Shown: in pieces, positions 8,079 to 17,317 of the stretch
Position numbering within the stretch: position 1 is the stretch's first letter
Layout of the letters: each line of letters begins with the position of its first letter
Source of the DNA: Algimonas ampicilliniresistens
GTDB lineage: Bacteria; Pseudomonadota; Alphaproteobacteria; Caulobacterales; Maricaulaceae
Direction of reading: 5' to 3'
Length of the DNA stretch: 64,000 bases
NCBI RefSeq assembly: GCF_030159955.1
Contig: NZ_BSNK01000002.1
Location: forward strand, 620,001-684,000
The notes under the pieces: model-generated
Told to the model about the DNA's origin: nothing
Database searches by the model: none
The model's input: only the letters and a program-made list of their open reading frames with translations
Made by a program: the position numbers and the translations under genes

Positions 8079-9341
8079 ATGCGTCATTTCGATTTTAAAA
8101 ACGGTGAGCTGCACGCCGAAGATGTGGCCCTTTCACGGATCGTCGCAGAGGTTGGCACCCCCGTCTATGTCTATTCAAGCGCCACGTTCGAGCATCATTA
8201 CCGCGTGTTTGCTGAGAGTTTCTCCGGCATTGACGCGCTGGTCGCCTATTCGGTCAAAGCCAATTCGAACATCGCTGTTTTAGCGACACTCGCTAAACTC
8301 GGTGCGGGCGCTGACGTTGTATCCGGCGGTGAGTTAGCCCGCGCTCTGATCGCTGGAATTCCGGGGGACCGCATCGTCTTTTCCGGTGTCGGTAAGACCC
8401 GGGCCGAAATGGCCGACGCGCTCGATGCGGGCATCAAGGTCTTCAATGTGGAAAGCCTGCCAGAACTTCGCGCTCTGAATGAAGTGGCGCTGGAAAAAGG
8501 CTTGATAGCCCCGATTTCCTTCCGGGTTAATCCGGACGTGACGGCCGGTGGGCACGAAAAAATCAGTACCGGCGCGAAAGAAAACAAGTTCGGCATCGCC
8601 TGGAGCAGCGCCGAAGATGCCTATGCCGAAGCGGCGCGCCTGCCTGGCATTCGCGTCGTGGGCGTAGATGTGCATATTGGCTCTCAGATTGATGATCTCG
8701 CACCGTTTGAAGCGGCGATTCGCAAAGTCGCGTCGCTGATCGGTCGCTTGCGGGCGGCAGGCCATAAGATTCACGCCTTCGATATTGGCGGCGGTCTTGG
8801 CATTCCTTATGGCGATAATAGCCGAACGCCGCCGCCGCCGTCTGAATATGGTGCGCTCGTCAAACGGCTCACTAGCGATCTCGATGTGCAAATGATCTTT
8901 GAGCCTGGGCGGGTGATCGCCGGGAATTCCGGCGTGCTGCTAACCGAAGTTCTCTATGTCAAAGAGGGCGAGGACCGGGCGTTTCTCATCATCGATGCGG
9001 CTATGAATGATTTGCTGCGTCCGGCGCTCTATGACGCGTTTCACGATATTGAACCCGTCCGTGCGCCGGGTCCGGATTTCCAATCCACGACTTACGATAT
9101 TGTCGGTCCGATTTGTGAAACAGGGGATACATTTGCCAAGGGTCGGGAGATGCCGACCGTCGCTTCGGGCGATCTGCTCGCTATCCATTCGACGGGTGCG
9201 TATGGCGCGGTGCAAAGCAGCCAATATAATACGCGACCACTCGTCCCTGAAGTGATGGTTCGCGGCGAAGCTTACCGCGTGATCCGGGAGCGCCCGACCA
9301 TCGCTGACATATTGAAAACTGAGCGCTTGCCGGATTGGTGA
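8079..9341 (+). CDS. lysA: Diaminopimelate decarboxylase
   Basis: A 420-residue fold-type III PLP enzyme that converts meso-diaminopimelate to L-lysine, the last step of lysine synthesis. K60 in AYSVKANSN is the PLP lysine; FDIGGGLGIPY (about 240) is the phosphate-binding glycine loop; EPGRVIAGNSG (about 275) and GPICETGDTF (about 345, with the catalytic Cys) are family hallmarks, as is the closing AYGAVQSSQYNTRP block. Full length. It follows lptM by 9 bases. The usual downstream partner, the TIGR02302 gene, is separated here by about 700 bases. Confidence 0.97.
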   Translation: MRHFDFKNGELHAEDVALSRIVAEVGTPVYVYSSATFEHHYRVFAESFSGIDALVAYSVKANSNIAVLATLAKLGAGADVVSGGELARALIAGIPGDRIVFSGVGKTRAEMADALDAGIKVFNVESLPELRALNEVALEKGLIAPISFRVNPDVTAGGHEKISTGAKENKFGIAWSSAEDAYAEAARLPGIRVVGVDVHIGSQIDDLAPFEAAIRKVASLIGRLRAAGHKIHAFDIGGGLGIPYGDNSRTPPPPSEYGALVKRLTSDLDVQMIFEPGRVIAGNSGVLLTEVLYVKEGEDRAFLIIDAAMNDLLRPALYDAFHDIEPVRAPGPDFQSTTYDIVGPICETGDTFAKGREMPTVASGDLLAIHSTGAYGAVQSSQYNTRPLVPEVMVRGEAYRVIRERPTIADILKTERLPDW

Positions 9342-9422
9342 TGGATCATTGAATCCACCGCTCTGAGCTTTAGCGAAGCACGGTTGTCCCTGATGGCCCA
9401 CGTCCTTGTCCAGGATAATACA

Positions 9423-9444
9423 GGTGAGTTCAAAGAAACTCACC
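9423..9444. repeat. Perfect 8-bp hairpin after lysA
   Basis: GGTGAGTT (9423-9430) and AACTCACC (9437-9444) enclose a 6-base loop CAAAGA, 81 bases after the lysA stop. No T-run follows, so it may be a processing/stability stem rather than an intrinsic terminator. Confidence 0.45.
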
Positions 9445-9991
9445 CCAATCCATCCCCGCTTATCATTTCCATGGTTTCTTATCCTCACCCGCTCCGGACA
9501 CGAGAGAGTGCATAGCTTTCGGGAAGAACAGACTCCCTTGGGAGTTTGGCGGGGTTCGGTGGGCTGGGCGGTGTGCGATCTTATGCGGCGTGCATGGCTC
9601 CATCTGGCGAAGCGATTGATGATGGTTCGGGAGCGCGAACGAGTCGGCAGCGGTAAGACCCGCCCGATGCGCCCCTTCCGAAGCAGGGGGCAGGCGGGTG
9701 TGCGTCGAAAGCGCAACCCTCGTCTAACCCCCTCCCGGCGTGTGCTCATGGTGGGCCGTCGGTAGACACGACGCTTTTGATCGGGTGCGCCGACCGAGCG
9801 CGCGGACGTTCGTCTGTCGTAAAACGGTATTTCATTTGTCATCCGTCGATGGGTGGCGTCCGCGCTCGTGTCACTTCACGGGATTTGCAGACATTGGCCG
9901 ACCCCGTGATGGGCGGTGGGACGCGGGCGTGTGGCTGCAAGGAGGAAATCCTTAAAACCCCTCTAGAGATGCGGTCCGGCCAAGAGTGACT

Positions 9992-10013
9992 GATATTTTA
10001 AGCGACAAATATC
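9992..10013. repeat. 7-bp inverted repeat upstream of the TIGR02302 gene
   Basis: GATATTT (9992-9998) and AAATATC (10007-10013) flank TAAGCGAC, 24 bases before the GTG start at 10038. The position suits an operator or a 5' leader hairpin of the membrane-protein gene; no known regulator consensus was recognised. Confidence 0.35.
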
Positions 10014-10037
10014 GCATGGCTGCGCTAGGCGGATAAC

Positions 10038-12728
10038 GTGCCGACTGCCACGACAGCTTTGCCCACACGTCTGACGCGTCTTGCGACGCTGGCGCGTCTG
10101 CGTTTGTTCTGGGAAATCTATGCGCCTGTGCTGGCGCTGCCCGCGCTTGTGCTCGCCATCTATTTCATTTTGACGGTGTTGGGGTTGTGGGAAGTGGTGG
10201 GCGATCCGCTACGTCTGCTCGCGCTGATTGCCACAGTCGGCGTGATTGTGCGGGGCGGACTCGCTGCCAGACGCTTGCGGATGCCGACCCGATCAGACGC
10301 GCTACGTCGGTTGGAAACAACCGCTGGGTTGGCGCATCGCCCGCTCGACACACTGCAGGATCATGCCGTGCTCGCGCCCGATCTGTGGCCGGCTCATGTC
10401 TCAGAAGCACGGACCCAAGCCAACACAATCCACCGGGTTGGGCGTAGGCCAGCGCTCTCCCTAATCGACCGATATGGCTTACGCATCCTGATGCCGATTG
10501 CTCTGGGTCTGGCGATCTTCATGGCGTTTGGCGTGTCATTAGAGCGGATGCGTCAGTCGTTGAGCCCGACTTGGCTCGCCCCGACCAACCCTTATGCTGT
10601 GACGTTTGAGGCTTGGGTTGATCCGCCGGACTATACGGGTCGCCCGCCTATCTATGCCCAAGGCGATGCGGTCATTCGCGCGCCGGAAGGCTCGACCCTC
10701 GTCGTGCGCGCATCGGGCGCGTCAAACCTGCCGCGACCGCGCTATATTAGCGAGCGGGGATCGCGTTTTCTGGACCCTACCACATTAGGCCGAAATAGTG
10801 TCGAAGTTCGCACGCGCATTGAGAGTTCCGGCCAACTTGATTGGCGCATTGGTCCGCGGCGTCAGCAATTTTTTGTCGACGCCACTCCCGACCAAAAACC
10901 CGTTATCACGACCAAAGAGCCGTCTGAGATTGATAAGCGCGATCGGCTCGTTTTAGTGTTCGACGCTAGCGATGATTACGGCGTCGAGCAGATCCTACTG
11001 GAAATGGTCGAGCTATCTGACGGTCTAAATGATGCGACGGCCTTCGATGCCAATGTGGCCGAGTTTGATACGGAGAGCGGTGGATTTGTTGAGGCTGAGC
11101 GGCGCTCGCTAAAGCTCGATTTGACGCGTCATCCGCTCGCCGGGAAGAAAGTCGTGGCGCGACTTGTCGCCGTGGATGGGGCAGAGCAGCGCGGCACGAC
11201 CGAGCCGTTCTACATCACAGTTCCGGACAAGATTTTCGTTGAACCTCTGGCCAAAGCGATTGTTGAACAGCGCGCTCTGCTCTTAGCGGGCGATGGCGAT
11301 TACGCAGATCCCCCGAAAACTCACCCCGATATGGATGCATCGGATGGCACGTTCGATACCTATCAGACGGCTTGGCGCTTAGGTCGCGCGCCTGCGCCGG
11401 TGCAGCGGGCGACAGAGTTGATCGAAGCCGTCACAGATTATCCCGATCCGGGCTTGTTTAACGACCCGGTCGTATATGTGGGTCTGCGCCATGTCGGAAA
11501 GACCTTGCGTTATGCGCGATCGGCAGACGCCATTATTGGCCTGCCAGAGCATATGTGGAAGCTGGCAATCCGCGCAGAATTTGGCGTGTTGGGAACCGCG
11601 TTGCAAGAAATGCAAGAAGCGCAGGAAGCGCTCCGCGAAGGCATTGCGCGGCGCGCGCCGCAGCGCGAGATCGATACGCTGTTCGCGCGGTATAATCAGG
11701 CGGTAGACGCCTATATGGAAGAGTTGCGCAAAAACGCGACCATCGTTGAAGGCAATGGCGAAGGCGGAATGCAGGCAATGGGCTCTGCTGATGAAATTCA
11801 AGCTTTGCTCGACGCGATTGAGGAAGCGAACCGGGTTGGCGATACGGAAGGCGCGCGGCGCGCACTGGCTCAGCTCGCAGAGCTACTCGAAAATATGCAA
11901 ATGCAGCTCACGCAGGGCGGCGGGGGCGGTGATACATCCGGCGAAGATGAGATGAGTGAGGAGATGCGCGAATCGCTGGAGGACCTGGCTGAATCGTTGG
12001 GTGAGCAACGCGAACTCGACGACCAGACTCGACAGGCGGAACGTGACGCGATCCGGCGTGAATTTGGTGAAGAGGGCAGCGGTGAGAGCCTATCTCCGCA
12101 AGAGCTGTCAGAACGCCAAGCAGAGATCGAGCAACTCATCGAGGGCTTGCAAAGGCGATTATCCGAACAGGGCACGGAAGTGATGCCCGGCGAGGGTGAA
12201 GGCGAGGGCGAAGAGTCTGGAGGCGGTGAAGCTGGCGACACAGGCGAGGGCCAAGGTCAGGCTGACGGCGATCGCTCTGGGGGCGGGAATGGTAGCGGCG
12301 GTATTGATAGTATTCAGGACTTGTTGAACCAAAGCAGAGACGGCGACGGTCAAGCTAGGGGCGGCACGTCGGGTGAGGCCTTTAGCCGCGCGCGTGATGC
12401 GATGCGGGAGTCTCAAGCCGCTCTCGGTCAGGGTGAACTTGGCCGATCAAGGCAGGCCCAGTCAGAGGCGATCCAAGCTTTGCGAGACGCTGGCGATGCG
12501 CTGGCCGCAGAGCGGGCTGGGGATGGTGCTGAACAAAATGGTGACGCGGACCCGCTCGGACGTGGTGAGGACGGTTTTGCGTCCGACAATGCTGAAACCG
12601 ACATCGATCCGAGAGATAATGCGGAGCGTTCACGCGAAATTCTCGAAGAGCTGCGTCGCCGCGCGTCTGAAGCTGAACGGGAACAGCAGGAACAAGATTA
12701 TCTGGATCGGTTGCTCAAGCGCTTCTAG
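10038..12728 (+). CDS. TIGR02302 / DUF4175 family membrane protein
   Basis: An 896-residue protein of the alphaproteobacterial TIGR02302 (DUF4175) family. Two hydrophobic segments lie near the N-terminus (about 30-50 and 57-75) and a third at about 150-170. A large predicted periplasmic part follows, including repeated proline-rich stretches (WVDPPDYTGRPP around 195, VDATPDQKPVITTKEP around 280). From about residue 560 to the end the chain becomes highly charged, Gln/Glu/Gly/Ser-rich and helical (many EEMRE.LE and AERE patterns). The family is widely found next to lysA and has no proven function; an envelope role is likely. The start is GTG; no ATG alternative exists before the first membrane helix. 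Confidence 0.88.
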   Translation: MPTATTALPTRLTRLATLARLRLFWEIYAPVLALPALVLAIYFILTVLGLWEVVGDPLRLLALIATVGVIVRGGLAARRLRMPTRSDALRRLETTAGLAHRPLDTLQDHAVLAPDLWPAHVSEARTQANTIHRVGRRPALSLIDRYGLRILMPIALGLAIFMAFGVSLERMRQSLSPTWLAPTNPYAVTFEAWVDPPDYTGRPPIYAQGDAVIRAPEGSTLVVRASGASNLPRPRYISERGSRFLDPTTLGRNSVEVRTRIESSGQLDWRIGPRRQQFFVDATPDQKPVITTKEPSEIDKRDRLVLVFDASDDYGVEQILLEMVELSDGLNDATAFDANVAEFDTESGGFVEAERRSLKLDLTRHPLAGKKVVARLVAVDGAEQRGTTEPFYITVPDKIFVEPLAKAIVEQRALLLAGDGDYADPPKTHPDMDASDGTFDTYQTAWRLGRAPAPVQRATELIEAVTDYPDPGLFNDPVVYVGLRHVGKTLRYARSADAIIGLPEHMWKLAIRAEFGVLGTALQEMQEAQEALREGIARRAPQREIDTLFARYNQAVDAYMEELRKNATIVEGNGEGGMQAMGSADEIQALLDAIEEANRVGDTEGARRALAQLAELLENMQMQLTQGGGGGDTSGEDEMSEEMRESLEDLAESLGEQRELDDQTRQAERDAIRREFGEEGSGESLSPQELSERQAEIEQLIEGLQRRLSEQGTEVMPGEGEGEGEESGGGEAGDTGEGQGQADGDRSGGGNGSGGIDSIQDLLNQSRDGDGQARGGTSGEAFSRARDAMRESQAALGQGELGRSRQAQSEAIQALRDAGDALAAERAGDGAEQNGDADPLGRGEDGFASDNAETDIDPRDNAERSREILEELRRRASEAEREQQEQDYLDRLLKRF

Positions 12729-12748
12729 CGCTCAACACAGGCATCGTG

Positions 12749-13369
12749 TTAGTCGAATGTCTGCGCGCCCCATAGCACAGTTTTCATAGCAAACCCCTTC
12801 ACCCCGCTCTGCGTGCGCACACGGCAGAATGCCTCGGATGGGCAGTCTTCCAAATGCACAAGTGCGCCGCGCTCAACGCGTGCCACGGTGCGGCTATTGC
12901 TATCGGCTTTGCTGTAAAGGCGACTGTCGGTGCTCAAAACCGCGTAACGATCGCCCGACAGAGCGGGCTTGCGGACCCAGGCTTCATCCCCGTAAATGTC
13001 GCGGACTTTGCGCCACATTTCGGTCTCCGCTACCACGATCAGTGGCAAGCCCCGGCGTTGGTACTGATAAGCGACTGGATGATTGCGCGAAGGGCCAGTC
13101 CGGGCATTGACCTTGCCGAATTTCAGGCTGACGAAACGGGGCACGTCGAACCCAGAGGGTGTCTGGTTGCCACTGACACGGTAAATATCTCGTAGGGCCG
13201 TGACCGTCCCCGTGGTCTCAGTTTGGGCGATCTGCGCTGATGGGGCTGTTGGCTCGTTCGCGTAAACGGTCGGTGCTGTGAGCGAAAACCCGCTAACAAT
13301 CAGGCCCATGCCCAGCATAGCGCTGAGGCGGGACCGAAGAGGCAAAGTCGATGTAAAACTGTGCGGCAT
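12749..13369 (-). CDS. Secreted bacterial SH3 (SH3_4/DUF1058) protein
   Basis: About 206 residues from the ATG at 13369. A signal peptide (hydrophobic stretch around SAMLGMGLIVSGFSLTA, cut near VYA) precedes two SH3-like repeats: the first around residues 75-130 (FVSLKFGKVNARTGPS, then MWRKVRDIYGDEAWV) and the second around 140-200 (LYSKADSNSRTVARVERG, then FCRVRTQSGVKGF). RxGPS-type blocks are typical of SH3_4 domains, which bind peptidoglycan or proteins in the periplasm. It is convergent with the TIGR02302 gene and divergent from the 2-hydroxyacid dehydrogenase; the latter pairing is common in alphaproteobacteria. Function otherwise unknown. Confidence 0.82.
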   Translation of the reverse strand: MPHSFTSTLPLRSRLSAMLGMGLIVSGFSLTAPTVYANEPTAPSAQIAQTETTGTVTALRDIYRVSGNQTPSGFDVPRFVSLKFGKVNARTGPSRNHPVAYQYQRRGLPLIVVAETEMWRKVRDIYGDEAWVRKPALSGDRYAVLSTDSRLYSKADSNSRTVARVERGALVHLEDCPSEAFCRVRTQSGVKGFAMKTVLWGAQTFD

Positions 13370-13493
13370 AAGGACAGTCAATTGCCCGGTAGCGTTAAGT
13401 CGTCGTTAAGTGAGGTGAATTTGCTCGAATTTCTAGGCTCTTTCGGCAAGGCGAACCCTTGCGTTAGACCCTGTGATCGCGCCACAAGAGACC

Positions 13494-14528
13494 ATGCCGA
13501 AGAGCCAGACCGATCCCGGACAGACAGAGTCCACCCGCCCACGCGTTGTCGTGACGCGCAGGCTGCCAGATCAGGTCGAAGCCCGCATGACAGAACTGTT
13601 TGATGTGGTGTTACGGACGGACGATGCCCCGATGAGCCATACGGACCTTAAGGCAGCGATTGCGGACTGTGACGTCTTCGTGCCGACTGTGACGGACATC
13701 ATAGATGCTGACATTATCGCTGCCGCTCCCCAACGTTTACGACTGATCGCCAATTTTGGTGCCGGGACCGATCATATCGACGTGGCGGCGGCCCATGCGC
13801 GCGGGATGACGGTCACCAATACGCCTGGCGTATTGACAGAAGACACGGCTGACTTGGCGATGGGGTTAATCCTCGCTGTGCCGCGTCGGCTGGTTGAGGG
13901 TGATCGTCGTTTGCGCGCCGGAGAATTTACCGGATGGAGCCCAACCCATATGCTAGGCCACAGAGTGCGCGGAAAACGGCTTGGTATTCTGGGGATGGGG
14001 CGGATTGGCAGCGCCGTCGCCCGCCGCGCCCATGCGTTTGGACTATCCGTTCATTACCATAATCGACAGCGCGTTCCGGATACGATGGAACGGGCGCTAG
14101 ATGCACGTTGGCACGATACGCTTGAAGATATGCTCACTGACATTGATATTCTGTCAATCAACGCTCCGCTAACGCCGTCGACCCGCCATTTGATCGATGG
14201 ACGGACCTTGGCGTTGATGAAGCCGGACAGTTATCTGGTGAACACGTCGCGCGGTGAAATCGTTGATGAGGTCGCCTTGGCTGACGCACTCGCGCATGGA
14301 CGTCTCGCGGGGGCCGGGCTGGATGTTTACGAGAATGAGCCCAAGCCGCATTCTGCGCTGCTGGGTCTCGAAAATGTGATTCTCGCTCCACACATTGGAT
14401 CGGCTACACATGAGAGCCGGCGGGAAATGGGTGAGAAAGTCCTGATCAATATCCGCGCGCATATGGATAACCATGCTTGCCCCGACCGTGTTTTGCCACC
14501 CGGAACGAGGCTTTCTCTGGCCTCATAA
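13494..14528 (+). CDS. D-isomer-specific 2-hydroxyacid dehydrogenase (glyoxylate reductase-like)
   Basis: A 344-residue NAD(P)-dependent dehydrogenase. The Rossmann nucleotide-binding loop is LGILGMGRIGSAVARR (about 155-170); the catalytic triad positions are seen as NTSRGEIVDE (Arg), GLDVYENEP (Glu) and LAPHIGSAT (His), typical of the GyaR/GhrB branch that reduces glyoxylate or hydroxypyruvate. The ATG at 13494 follows AAGAGA and is preferred to the GTG at 13473, which has no ribosome site. It is divergent from the SH3-protein gene. The exact 2-oxoacid substrate cannot be told from sequence. Confidence 0.9.
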   Translation: MPKSQTDPGQTESTRPRVVVTRRLPDQVEARMTELFDVVLRTDDAPMSHTDLKAAIADCDVFVPTVTDIIDADIIAAAPQRLRLIANFGAGTDHIDVAAAHARGMTVTNTPGVLTEDTADLAMGLILAVPRRLVEGDRRLRAGEFTGWSPTHMLGHRVRGKRLGILGMGRIGSAVARRAHAFGLSVHYHNRQRVPDTMERALDARWHDTLEDMLTDIDILSINAPLTPSTRHLIDGRTLALMKPDSYLVNTSRGEIVDEVALADALAHGRLAGAGLDVYENEPKPHSALLGLENVILAPHIGSATHESRREMGEKVLINIRAHMDNHACPDRVLPPGTRLSLAS

Positions 14529-14557
14529 GGGGGCGGATATATTACAGGAAGACTGAC

Positions 14558-15499
14558 ATGACCAAGACGACCCTATTGCTGAGTGCCGCCCTGCTGATGT
14601 CTGGTTTCGCGCATGTCCCTGCGAATGCGCATGATCAGATCGCCCACAAAACTGAGCGCACCGCACCGAGCGATCCCAAACTGACCGTTGAGACGATCAC
14701 CGACAATCTGCATGTTCTGTTTGGCCCTGGCGGCAATATCGGTGTCAGCTCCGGTCCAGACGGTGTGGTCCTGATCGATGATAAGTTCTCCCGCAATGCC
14801 GAGGAGATTCTCTACCATGTTTCCGAGATCGCTGGTGAGAATGACGAACTACTCTTTGTCATCAACACCCATTTGCACGGCGACCACACGGGCTCTAACC
14901 CGGAAATGAAACAGGCTGGCGCGCTGGTTATGGCGCATGATAATGTACGCGCTCGCATGGGCACAAGCTATATGAACAAAGCGTTTGGGCGCATGAATGA
15001 GGCGAAAGACGAAGCCTTCTGGCCAGTTGTGACCTTCTCTGATCAAGCCAGCTTGCATTTCAATGGTATCACGGCGCGTGCGGTTCACACACCATCGGCG
15101 CATACGGACGGCGATTCCATTGTGGTTTTTGAAGAACCCAATGCCATTCATATGGGCGACAATCTCTTCCTCGACATGTTCCCTTTTGTGGACGTGGATT
15201 CTGGTGGCTCAATGCAGGGCATGATTGCGGCGCATGATGTTGCGTTAGAGCTGGCCGATGATGAGACCGTCATCATCCCGGGTCATGGCTCAATAACGGA
15301 TAAGGCCGGTCTCCAAGAGACGCGCGACAACTTACAGATCATTCTCGACCGCGTAAGCGAACTTAAAGAGGCTGGGAAAAGTTTGCAGGTGATTATTGAG
15401 GAAGATCCTCTGGCAGACATGTCTGAAATGGCCAATTTTATCCAGAAAGACGGAATTATCACGGCAGTTTGGCGCTCACTCGGCGGTGACATCGACTAA
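14558..15499 (+). CDS. Secreted MBL-fold metallo-hydrolase
   Basis: A 313-residue protein with a signal peptide (MTKTTLLLSAALLMSGF..., cut near ANA) and a metallo-beta-lactamase fold: NTHLHGDHTGSN gives the HxHxDH zinc motif, HTPSAHTDGDS the third His, IHMGDNLF the bridging Asp and IPGHGSITD the last His. Secreted proteins of this group hydrolyse varied esters, thioesters or lactones; some are quinoprotein-relay or SoxH-like. No beta-lactamase-specific feature lets me assign antibiotic hydrolysis. A good ribosome site (CAGGAAG) precedes the ATG. Its stop overlaps the convergent Lrp-family gene by four bases. Confidence 0.88.
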   Translation: MTKTTLLLSAALLMSGFAHVPANAHDQIAHKTERTAPSDPKLTVETITDNLHVLFGPGGNIGVSSGPDGVVLIDDKFSRNAEEILYHVSEIAGENDELLFVINTHLHGDHTGSNPEMKQAGALVMAHDNVRARMGTSYMNKAFGRMNEAKDEAFWPVVTFSDQASLHFNGITARAVHTPSAHTDGDSIVVFEEPNAIHMGDNLFLDMFPFVDVDSGGSMQGMIAAHDVALELADDETVIIPGHGSITDKAGLQETRDNLQIILDRVSELKEAGKSLQVIIEEDPLADMSEMANFIQKDGIITAVWRSLGGDID

Positions 15500-15981
15500 C
15501 GAAGTTTGGCTGCTTCGGGCCTTTCCTCGACGATAGGAAAGGCCGCACGGCTCTTGACCATGCCATAGGCGAAGCTCGTGTCGATTGAGCCAATGCCGCC
15601 AATGCGCTGCAACTCGTTCCGAACGAAGCGCTCATAGTCGCGCAAATCTGCGACCATGACCCGCAACAGATAGTCCCATTGGCCTGTCATGACATGGCAT
15701 TCGACAATGCTATCATTCGCCTGAACTTTGGCCTCGAACGCGTTGACCGTCTCCTCGCCATGGCGCTCTAGCCGGATCCGAATAAAAACGGTGACTGGCA
15801 AACCGTAAAGATCAGGGTCCACCTCTGCATGATAGCCACGAATGACGCCGGACTGTTCCAGCGCCTTAAGCCGCCGCAGGCAGGGTGAGGGGGATAGGCC
15901 GACATGGTCGGCCAGCTCACGATTGCTTAGCCGTCCATCACGTTGCAGAGTTCTGACTATTTTTCGATCAATTGGGTCCAT
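15496..15981 (-). CDS. Lrp/AsnC family transcriptional regulator
   Basis: A roughly 161-residue regulator: N-terminal winged helix (DRKIVRTLQRDGRLSNRELA; recognition helix with LSPSPCLRRLKALE) and a C-terminal RAM/ligand-binding domain (AEVDPDLYGLPVTVFIRI to GQWDYLLRVMVADLRDY). It is transcribed away from the methionine gamma-lyase gene, with about 110 bases between. Lrp-type regulators control the same enzyme in Pseudomonas putida (mdeR-mdeA), so this protein probably senses methionine or a sulfur amino acid and controls its neighbour and itself. The ATG at 15981 has no Shine-Dalgarno; an in-frame GTG at 15990 is also possible. Confidence 0.9.
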   Translation of the reverse strand: MDPIDRKIVRTLQRDGRLSNRELADHVGLSPSPCLRRLKALEQSGVIRGYHAEVDPDLYGLPVTVFIRIRLERHGEETVNAFEAKVQANDSIVECHVMTGQWDYLLRVMVADLRDYERFVRNELQRIGGIGSIDTSFAYGMVKSRAAFPIVEERPEAAKLR

Positions 15982-16089
15982 ATTTGACACATAATGCTAA
16001 GTGAGAGCGATTCATGTGATCAATAACACGATAATTCTAACCGAAATAGCATAGTTTGATTTTACGAAAATGGGTCGGGAGAGAGATCT

Positions 16090-17313
16090 GTGCGTCATTC
16101 AAACACACTAACAGGCTTCGCCACACGGGCGATCCATCATGGCTATAACCCACTCGATCACGGCGGGTCTTTGGTGCCGCCTGTCCATATGACGTCGACA
16201 TTCGTGTTCGAAACGGCGGAAACTGGCGGTGCGATTTTTGCAGGTGAGGCGGCGGGCCACGTCTATTCGCGCATTTCAAATCCGACGTTGGATTTGTTGG
16301 AGCAGCGCATGGCGAGCCTGGAGGGCGCGGAAGCCGGACTTGCGACGGGGTCTGGTATTGGCGCGATCACGGCGACGCTCTGGACCTTGGTTGCACCCGG
16401 CGATGAGGTCATCGTCGACACGACCCTTTATGGCTGCACTTTCTCTTTTCTCCATCATGGTCTGGAGCGATTCGGGGTCACCGTGACTCATTGCGATTTG
16501 ACGAATCCAGACGCGCTTAAAGCTGCGATCAGTGAGCGGACAAAGGTCGTCTATTTTGAGACGCCAGCGAACCCCAATATGCGGCTGGTGGATATTGCTG
16601 CCGTGTCTGAGATTGCAAAGATGACAAGCGCGCTAGTCATGGTCGACAACACGTATGCGACGCCCGTTCTGACCCGACCGATGGAGTATGGTGCGGATCT
16701 GGTTGTGCATTCGGCGACAAAATATCTGGGTGGGCACGGAGACTTGGTCGGCGGAATTGTCGTGGGCCACCGAGAGTTGGTCGACCGAATTCGCCTGTAT
16801 GGGCTGAAAGATATGACCGGAGCCGTAATGGCGCCAATGACAGCGATGTTGATTCTTCGTGGGCTGAAGACATTAGAGCTGCGGATGGAACGTCATTGCG
16901 CCAGTGCGGCCCGTGTGGCTGAAGTGCTCAATACGCATCCAGCCGTGGCTACTGTACTGTATCCCGGCCTGCCGAACTTCACGCAACGGGCGTTGGCCGA
17001 GCGCCAGATGGCCGCCCCGGGCGGCATGATCGCATTAGAGCTTCACGGCGGCATGGATGCCGGGAAAGCTCTGATTGACGGCCTGTCCATGATTCATTGC
17101 GCGGTGTCACTGGGCGATGCCGAAACACTGATCCAGCATCCAGCCAGCATGACTCACAGCCCCTATACGCCAGAAGAACGCGCCCGGCACGGCATCTCCG
17201 ACGGGCTGGTTCGATTGTCAGTGGGGCTCGAGGCGCCAGACGATATCATCGCCGATCTCGTCACCTCGCTGGATCGCCTTTCGGGGGGCCAGCTGCTCGA
17301 CGCGGCGGAATAA
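16090..17313 (+). CDS. megL: Methionine gamma-lyase
   Basis: A 407-residue fold-type I PLP enzyme of the Cys/Met metabolism family. K211 in HSATKYLGGHGD binds PLP. The block LYGCTFSFLHHG carries C116, the residue that distinguishes methionine gamma-lyases from cystathionine gamma-lyases and that has the same number in the P. putida enzyme; K211 also coincides. The reaction splits L-methionine into methanethiol, 2-oxobutyrate and ammonia. The start is GTG at 16090 with GGGAGAGAGA upstream. Divergent Lrp-family gene suggests amino-acid-responsive control. The specific call rests on C116 and overall similarity; broader gamma-lyase activity is likely. Confidence 0.88.
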   Translation: MRHSNTLTGFATRAIHHGYNPLDHGGSLVPPVHMTSTFVFETAETGGAIFAGEAAGHVYSRISNPTLDLLEQRMASLEGAEAGLATGSGIGAITATLWTLVAPGDEVIVDTTLYGCTFSFLHHGLERFGVTVTHCDLTNPDALKAAISERTKVVYFETPANPNMRLVDIAAVSEIAKMTSALVMVDNTYATPVLTRPMEYGADLVVHSATKYLGGHGDLVGGIVVGHRELVDRIRLYGLKDMTGAVMAPMTAMLILRGLKTLELRMERHCASAARVAEVLNTHPAVATVLYPGLPNFTQRALAERQMAAPGGMIALELHGGMDAGKALIDGLSMIHCAVSLGDAETLIQHPASMTHSPYTPEERARHGISDGLVRLSVGLEAPDDIIADLVTSLDRLSGGQLLDAAE

Positions 17314-17317
17314 GACT

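Larger units (their letters stand above)
9342..10037. other. Long intergenic region with no supported gene
   Basis: About 700 bases between lysA and the TIGR02302 gene. Short open frames exist on both strands (one antisense frame runs back into lysA to 8940), but their translations are Arg-rich, low in hydrophobic residues and unlike any family I know, so I call none. Perfect small dyads occur at 9423-9444, 9532-9545 (ACTCCC-tt-GGGAGT) and 9992-10013, and an isolated Shine-Dalgarno-like AAGGAGG near 9940 has no start codon at a fitting distance. I looked for conserved cores of RNase P RNA, tmRNA, SRP RNA and the cobalamin riboswitch and did not find them. A novel RNA or decayed gene is possible. 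Confidence 0.5.

Noticed and set aside
8940-9842. A 300-codon frame antisense to lysA and the following gap
   Set aside because: Two thirds is the reverse of a firmly assigned gene; the rest is Arg-rich with no recognisable domain, signal or ribosome site.
9406-9989. Three overlapping plus-strand frames in the lysA gap
   Set aside because: Basic, low-complexity translations with no family resemblance and poor start sites; more likely chance frames in GC-rich non-coding DNA.
9342-10037. RNase P RNA, tmRNA, SRP RNA or a cobalamin riboswitch in the lysA gap
   Set aside because: None of their conserved cores was found on either strand by eye.
14558-15499. Class B3 beta-lactamase
   Set aside because: The fold and zinc motif fit but nothing specific to beta-lactamases is visible; many secreted MBL-fold hydrolases have the same layout.
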